In this document: positions 8,093 to 10,441 of the stretch, piece after piece | Numbering within the stretch: position 1 is the stretch's first letter | Layout: each line of letters opens with the position of its first letter | Source of the DNA: Deltaproteobacteria bacterium | Lineage (GTDB): Bacteria > Desulfobacterota > DAOWOC01 | DNA length: 10,441 nt | Direction: 5' to 3' | Assembly: GCA_030642225.1 (NCBI GenBank) | Contig: DAOWOC010000013.1 | Location: 1 to 10,441, forward strand | The notes under the pieces: model-generated | The model's input: only the letters and a program-made list of their open reading frames with translations | The model's database searches: none | Told to the model about the DNA's origin: nothing | Position numbers and translations under genes: made by a program

Positions 8093-8102
8093 AATCACAG
8101 AA

Positions 8103-8169
8103 GTAATCAGCGTTTGAATGATTAAATGTGGTAATAAAAAATATAATATCGTATTAAGAGCCTGATTAC
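8103..8169. repeat. Inverted repeat in convergent intergenic region
   Basis: GTAATCAG (8103-8110) and CTGATTAC (8162-8169) are perfect 8-base inverted copies separated by 51 bases. TAATCA (8104-8109) can alternatively pair with TGATTA (8119-8124) in a shorter hairpin. The region lies between the convergent MCC alpha and acyl-CoA synthetase genes, where a bidirectional terminator would be expected. The stems are AT-rich and not directly followed by T-runs (the nearest is TTTTTT about 22 bases on), so termination is only a guess. Confidence 0.25.
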
Positions 8170-8224
8170 ACAATCTGACAAGTACCGGCCTTTTTTGATC
8201 GAAATGAATGGGGATTTATCAAGA

Positions 8225-9910
8225 TTAAAAATTTGACTCCAAAATACGATAATTTTCTTTTAATATTCTTTTTATTAACTTCCCGTCGGGATGTCTTGGT
8301 ATATCATTAACAAATGCGACATAACGTGGTTTTTTATAGCTGGCTAATTTTTGATCACAGTAGGAAATTATCTCTTCTTCTGTTATTTCCATGTTATCTT
8401 TTAATACGATAAATGCTTTAACAGATTCTCCCCATTCTTCATCAGGTATACCTATTATTGCAACATCCATTACACTGTCATGCATGTGGAGTATTTCTTC
8501 AATTTCAACAGGATATATATTGACTCCTCCGCTTATTATCATGTCTTTTTTTCTGTCTACAACATAGCAGAATTCATCTTCATCAATATATGCTACCTCC
8601 CCCTCAATAAAATATTTTTCTCCGTTAATATCGCTAAAAGAATTCTTTGTTTTTTCAGCATCTTTGTAATACTCAAGATATTTGACCATTGGATTTGACA
8701 GATACAGGTCTCCAGCGGTGCCAATAGGAAGTATCTCTCCATTTTCTCCAATAATTTTGATTTTGTTTCCTGGTGCAACTCTTCCTACACTTGCATATTT
8801 AGCCGGATCATTCATGTAATCTTTTGGTTTAAGTATTGTGTTTACACCTCCATCTGTTGATCCGTAAAACTCATAGTAAACATGACCAAAAAAATCAACA
8901 ACACTTTCTTTCAACTCGGCAGGGCATGGGGCAGCAGCACAAACTATGGATTTCATAGAACTTATATTATATTGTTCTTTGTTTTTAACATTTAACAGGC
9001 GTTTTAGTAAAATTGGAGCTACAAACGTAGTTGATATTGCTTCTTTTTCAATAATTTTTAAGGCTTCTTCAGCATCAAATTTTTTCATTATAAAAATTGT
9101 ACCACCGTTGGCAAATGTAATTCCTGAAAAGGCTAAAGGAGCTGCATGATATAGCGGCCCTGCTGCTAAATACCTGTTTGTGGTTTTATTAAAATCAAAA
9201 CCATCCTGCATGTTGTGTAACATTTGCACAAATGCAACAATATCTTTTGATTTAAGTATAGAGGGATCATCAAGAGCTCGACTGTGAGTTCCTTTTGGTT
9301 TTCCTGTGGTTCCTGACGTATACAGCATAAAACCTCCGCCTTTTTCTACAGCCTTAAGATCAGCGTCTGATGAATCCTGCAGGAATTTTTCATATGAAAT
9401 CATCCCATCATGTTTTATGTTGGTATCAGAAACCAGTATGATCGCTTTAACTGACTTCAATTTTGATTGTATGGGAATTATTTTATCTAAAAAATGCTCT
9501 TCTATGAAAAGTATTTTTGAATCTGAATTATTTACAACATATTCTATCTCATCTCCTTTTAAATGCCAATTTATAGGAGTACTGAAAAAGCCAGCAAGAG
9601 TAGGCCCAAACATTATTTCCAGTAATGCATTTGAATTGCCTACAAGAGCTGCTATATGGTCCCCAGGTTTTAACCCAAGCGAGATAAGCCCGTTATTTAA
9701 CCTGTTGATTCTTTTATTAAGATCGGTATAGGTAAATCTTTTATCTCCATAGATGATTGCTTCCTTATTAGGATATTTTTTCAAATCAGACAAAAATATA
9801 TTACCTTTCATCATATTTTTCATCAGTTTTCTGGTTGATTTATTCATGAGCAAACCAAGCATATCTTTATTGAAAAATAGTTTTATCTTGTTTAGGATAT
9901 TTTTTGCCAT
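8225..9910 (-). CDS. Acyl-CoA synthetase (AMP-forming), FadD-like
   Basis: 561 residues of the adenylate-forming (ANL) superfamily. It should activate a carboxylic acid with ATP to an acyl-adenylate, then to the CoA thioester. Motifs in order: P-loop MLYTSGTTGKPKG (195-207), PLYHAAP (252-258), YEFYGSTDGG (346-355), EGEVAYIDED (436-445), hinge DRKKDMIISGGVNIYPVEIE (452-471) and the C-terminal catalytic lysine K544 in HPDGKLIKR. The MIISGGVNIYPVEIE type is common in fatty/aryl-CoA ligases of the FadD group; the chain or ring specificity cannot be read. Two acidic residues are swapped relative to consensus (TE to TD at 352-353; TGD to EGE at 436-438). The N-terminal 35 residues are basic and may be an extension. 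GGAGG (9918-9922) seven bases upstream confirms the start. It converges on the carboxylase operon and is much more AT-rich, so it need not share its pathway. Confidence 0.87.
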   Translation of the reverse strand: MAKNILNKIKLFFNKDMLGLLMNKSTRKLMKNMMKGNIFLSDLKKYPNKEAIIYGDKRFTYTDLNKRINRLNNGLISLGLKPGDHIAALVGNSNALLEIMFGPTLAGFFSTPINWHLKGDEIEYVVNNSDSKILFIEEHFLDKIIPIQSKLKSVKAIILVSDTNIKHDGMISYEKFLQDSSDADLKAVEKGGGFMLYTSGTTGKPKGTHSRALDDPSILKSKDIVAFVQMLHNMQDGFDFNKTTNRYLAAGPLYHAAPLAFSGITFANGGTIFIMKKFDAEEALKIIEKEAISTTFVAPILLKRLLNVKNKEQYNISSMKSIVCAAAPCPAELKESVVDFFGHVYYEFYGSTDGGVNTILKPKDYMNDPAKYASVGRVAPGNKIKIIGENGEILPIGTAGDLYLSNPMVKYLEYYKDAEKTKNSFSDINGEKYFIEGEVAYIDEDEFCYVVDRKKDMIISGGVNIYPVEIEEILHMHDSVMDVAIIGIPDEEWGESVKAFIVLKDNMEITEEEIISYCDQKLASYKKPRYVAFVNDIPRHPDGKLIKRILKENYRILESNF

Positions 9911-9993
9911 TTTAGTACCTCCATTAGGTATTCATCCATATCAAGGAATCAAAATCTTAAAAAATAAAAATTAACCTCATTTTTATATAATCA

Positions 9994-10302
9994 TCACATT
10001 TCAAGCCTTGTGCCAACCTGGGCAAAGAAAAATGCCGAACGAAATCTCTGAAATAATTTTGCGCCGTTAATAAGCCCGGTGCAATGGCATGCCCCGAGTT
10101 TTTCAACCTGTATTTGTTCGAGATAATCCATCGTGCCTTCAAGCTGCTTATCATTTGCAAAACCAAGATGAGTACCGCCTATAACAGCAAAAAATTTATC
10201 AATGCCAAGTTTATCCTGAAAATGTTTCAGCACATTAATAATTCCGGCATGGGCGCATCCAAGGAGAACAACCCAGCCTGCGGCTGTATTAATAGCAATG
10301 GA
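9994..10302 (-). pseudogene. MBL-fold metallohydrolase, C-terminal fragment
   Basis: Recognisable protein covers about 100 residues, from SIAINTAAGW to VGTRLEM. It carries the C-terminal metal-ligand motifs of the metallo-beta-lactamase group related to the archaeal dihydropterin (RFAP synthase-like) enzymes: VVLLGCAHAGIINVL, AVIGGTHLGFAN and LGACHCTG. The N-terminal half, including the HxHxDH zinc site, is missing. The frame stays open upstream to 10440, with an ATG at 10366-10368, but that extension (poly-Ile, Cys-rich) resembles no MBL protein and is antisense to a hydantoinase B fragment. I therefore treat it as a 5'-truncated remnant rather than a working 124-residue protein. It ends 83 bases before the acyl-CoA synthetase start on the same strand. 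A functional short gene is unlikely because half the active site is lost. A conventional gene finder would probably call 9994-10368. Confidence 0.7.
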
Positions 10303-10311
10303 AAGACATAC

Positions 10312-10441
10312 GCATGTGGAAGGGGAGCAAAACATGATGATGATGGTGCTGATGCACACCAGACTCATATGACTAACACCAGAAATGCTCCTATCGAGAT
10401 TATAGAACGTGAGTATCCGATTAGAGTGAATAGATATATCC
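10312..10441 (+). pseudogene. Hydantoinase B/oxoprolinase family (HyuB) fragment
   Basis: The plus-strand frame with codons at 10312, 10315 and so on reads G-R-G-A-K-H-D-D-D-G-A-D-A-H-Q, then THMTNTRNAPIEIIEREYP, then IRVNRYI, open to the window edge. The run G-x-G-A...DGxDxxxTHMTNTxNxPIExxExxYPxRVxRY is a hallmark of the C-terminal half of the hydantoinase B family (N-methylhydantoinase B, 5-oxoprolinase B half, acetophenone and acetone carboxylase subunits). These use ATP together with a HyuA partner to open cyclic amides or carboxylate ketones. The several hundred residues that should precede this block are absent; upstream DNA is the antisense of the MBL fragment. An ATG at 10249 is in frame but gives only about 20 unrelated residues first. 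The remainder beyond 10441 is unseen, so specificity is unknown. Family call is firm; its being broken is inferred from the abrupt loss of homology. Confidence 0.7.

Noticed and set aside
8142..8190. TTTTTT after CCGGCC near 8178-8190 as a rho-independent terminator of the carboxylase operon
   Set aside because: No convincing GC-rich stem immediately precedes the T-run; CCGGCC has no proper partner nearby.
10334..10372. Mini-frame on the plus strand: AGGGGAG followed by four tandem ATG codons
   Set aside because: It encodes only about 12 residues and is out of frame with the hydantoinase B reading; the GAT/ATG repeat is explained by the aspartate run in that protein.
10303..10440. Extension of the MBL frame to an ATG at 10368 or to the window edge
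   Set aside because: The added residues (poly-Ile and Cys-rich) match nothing expected of an MBL N-terminus, and the opposite strand carries a clear hydantoinase B motif over the same bases.

Overview
The window looks like a bacterial chromosome segment. Several proteins (the 3D-domain protein, the leucine-type acyl-CoA operon, the MBL fragment) have the flavour of Desulfobacterota or related Proteobacteria, but this is an impression from protein sequence and was not tested. The left and right flanks are AT-rich. The central acyl-CoA operon is clearly richer in GC.

Left flank (1-1114): the 3' end of a 3D-domain (MltA-like fold) protein, then a non-coding stretch crowded with short inverted repeats, then a small lipoprotein of unknown function on the minus strand. 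It diverges from the next gene across an intergenic region with two perfect TATAAT boxes and overlapping dyads.

Centre (1115-8092, plus strand): a 12-helix DHA1-type MFS exporter, followed by four tightly spaced genes: a crotonase, isovaleryl-CoA dehydrogenase, and the carboxyltransferase and biotin-carrying subunits of methylcrotonyl-CoA carboxylase. The last three match the leucine/isovalerate route isovaleryl-CoA -> 3-methylcrotonyl-CoA -> 3-methylglutaconyl-CoA. The crotonase sits where the 3-methylglutaconyl-CoA hydratase would be expected, but it lacks both classical catalytic glutamates. HMG-CoA lyase, acetoacetate-activating enzymes and a regulator are absent from the window.

Right flank (8225-10441): an acyl-CoA synthetase (AMP-forming) on the minus strand converges on the operon. 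Behind it is the C-terminal half of an MBL-fold metallohydrolase. At about 10303-10315 the MBL homology stops. On the opposite strand a hydantoinase B/oxoprolinase-family fragment begins immediately and runs off the window. Both genes have lost their 5' parts and meet head to head, which marks a rearrangement scar or an assembly join. This junction and the unusual crotonase are the most interesting observations. I found no convincing new defence or mobile system, rRNA, tRNA or CRISPR.
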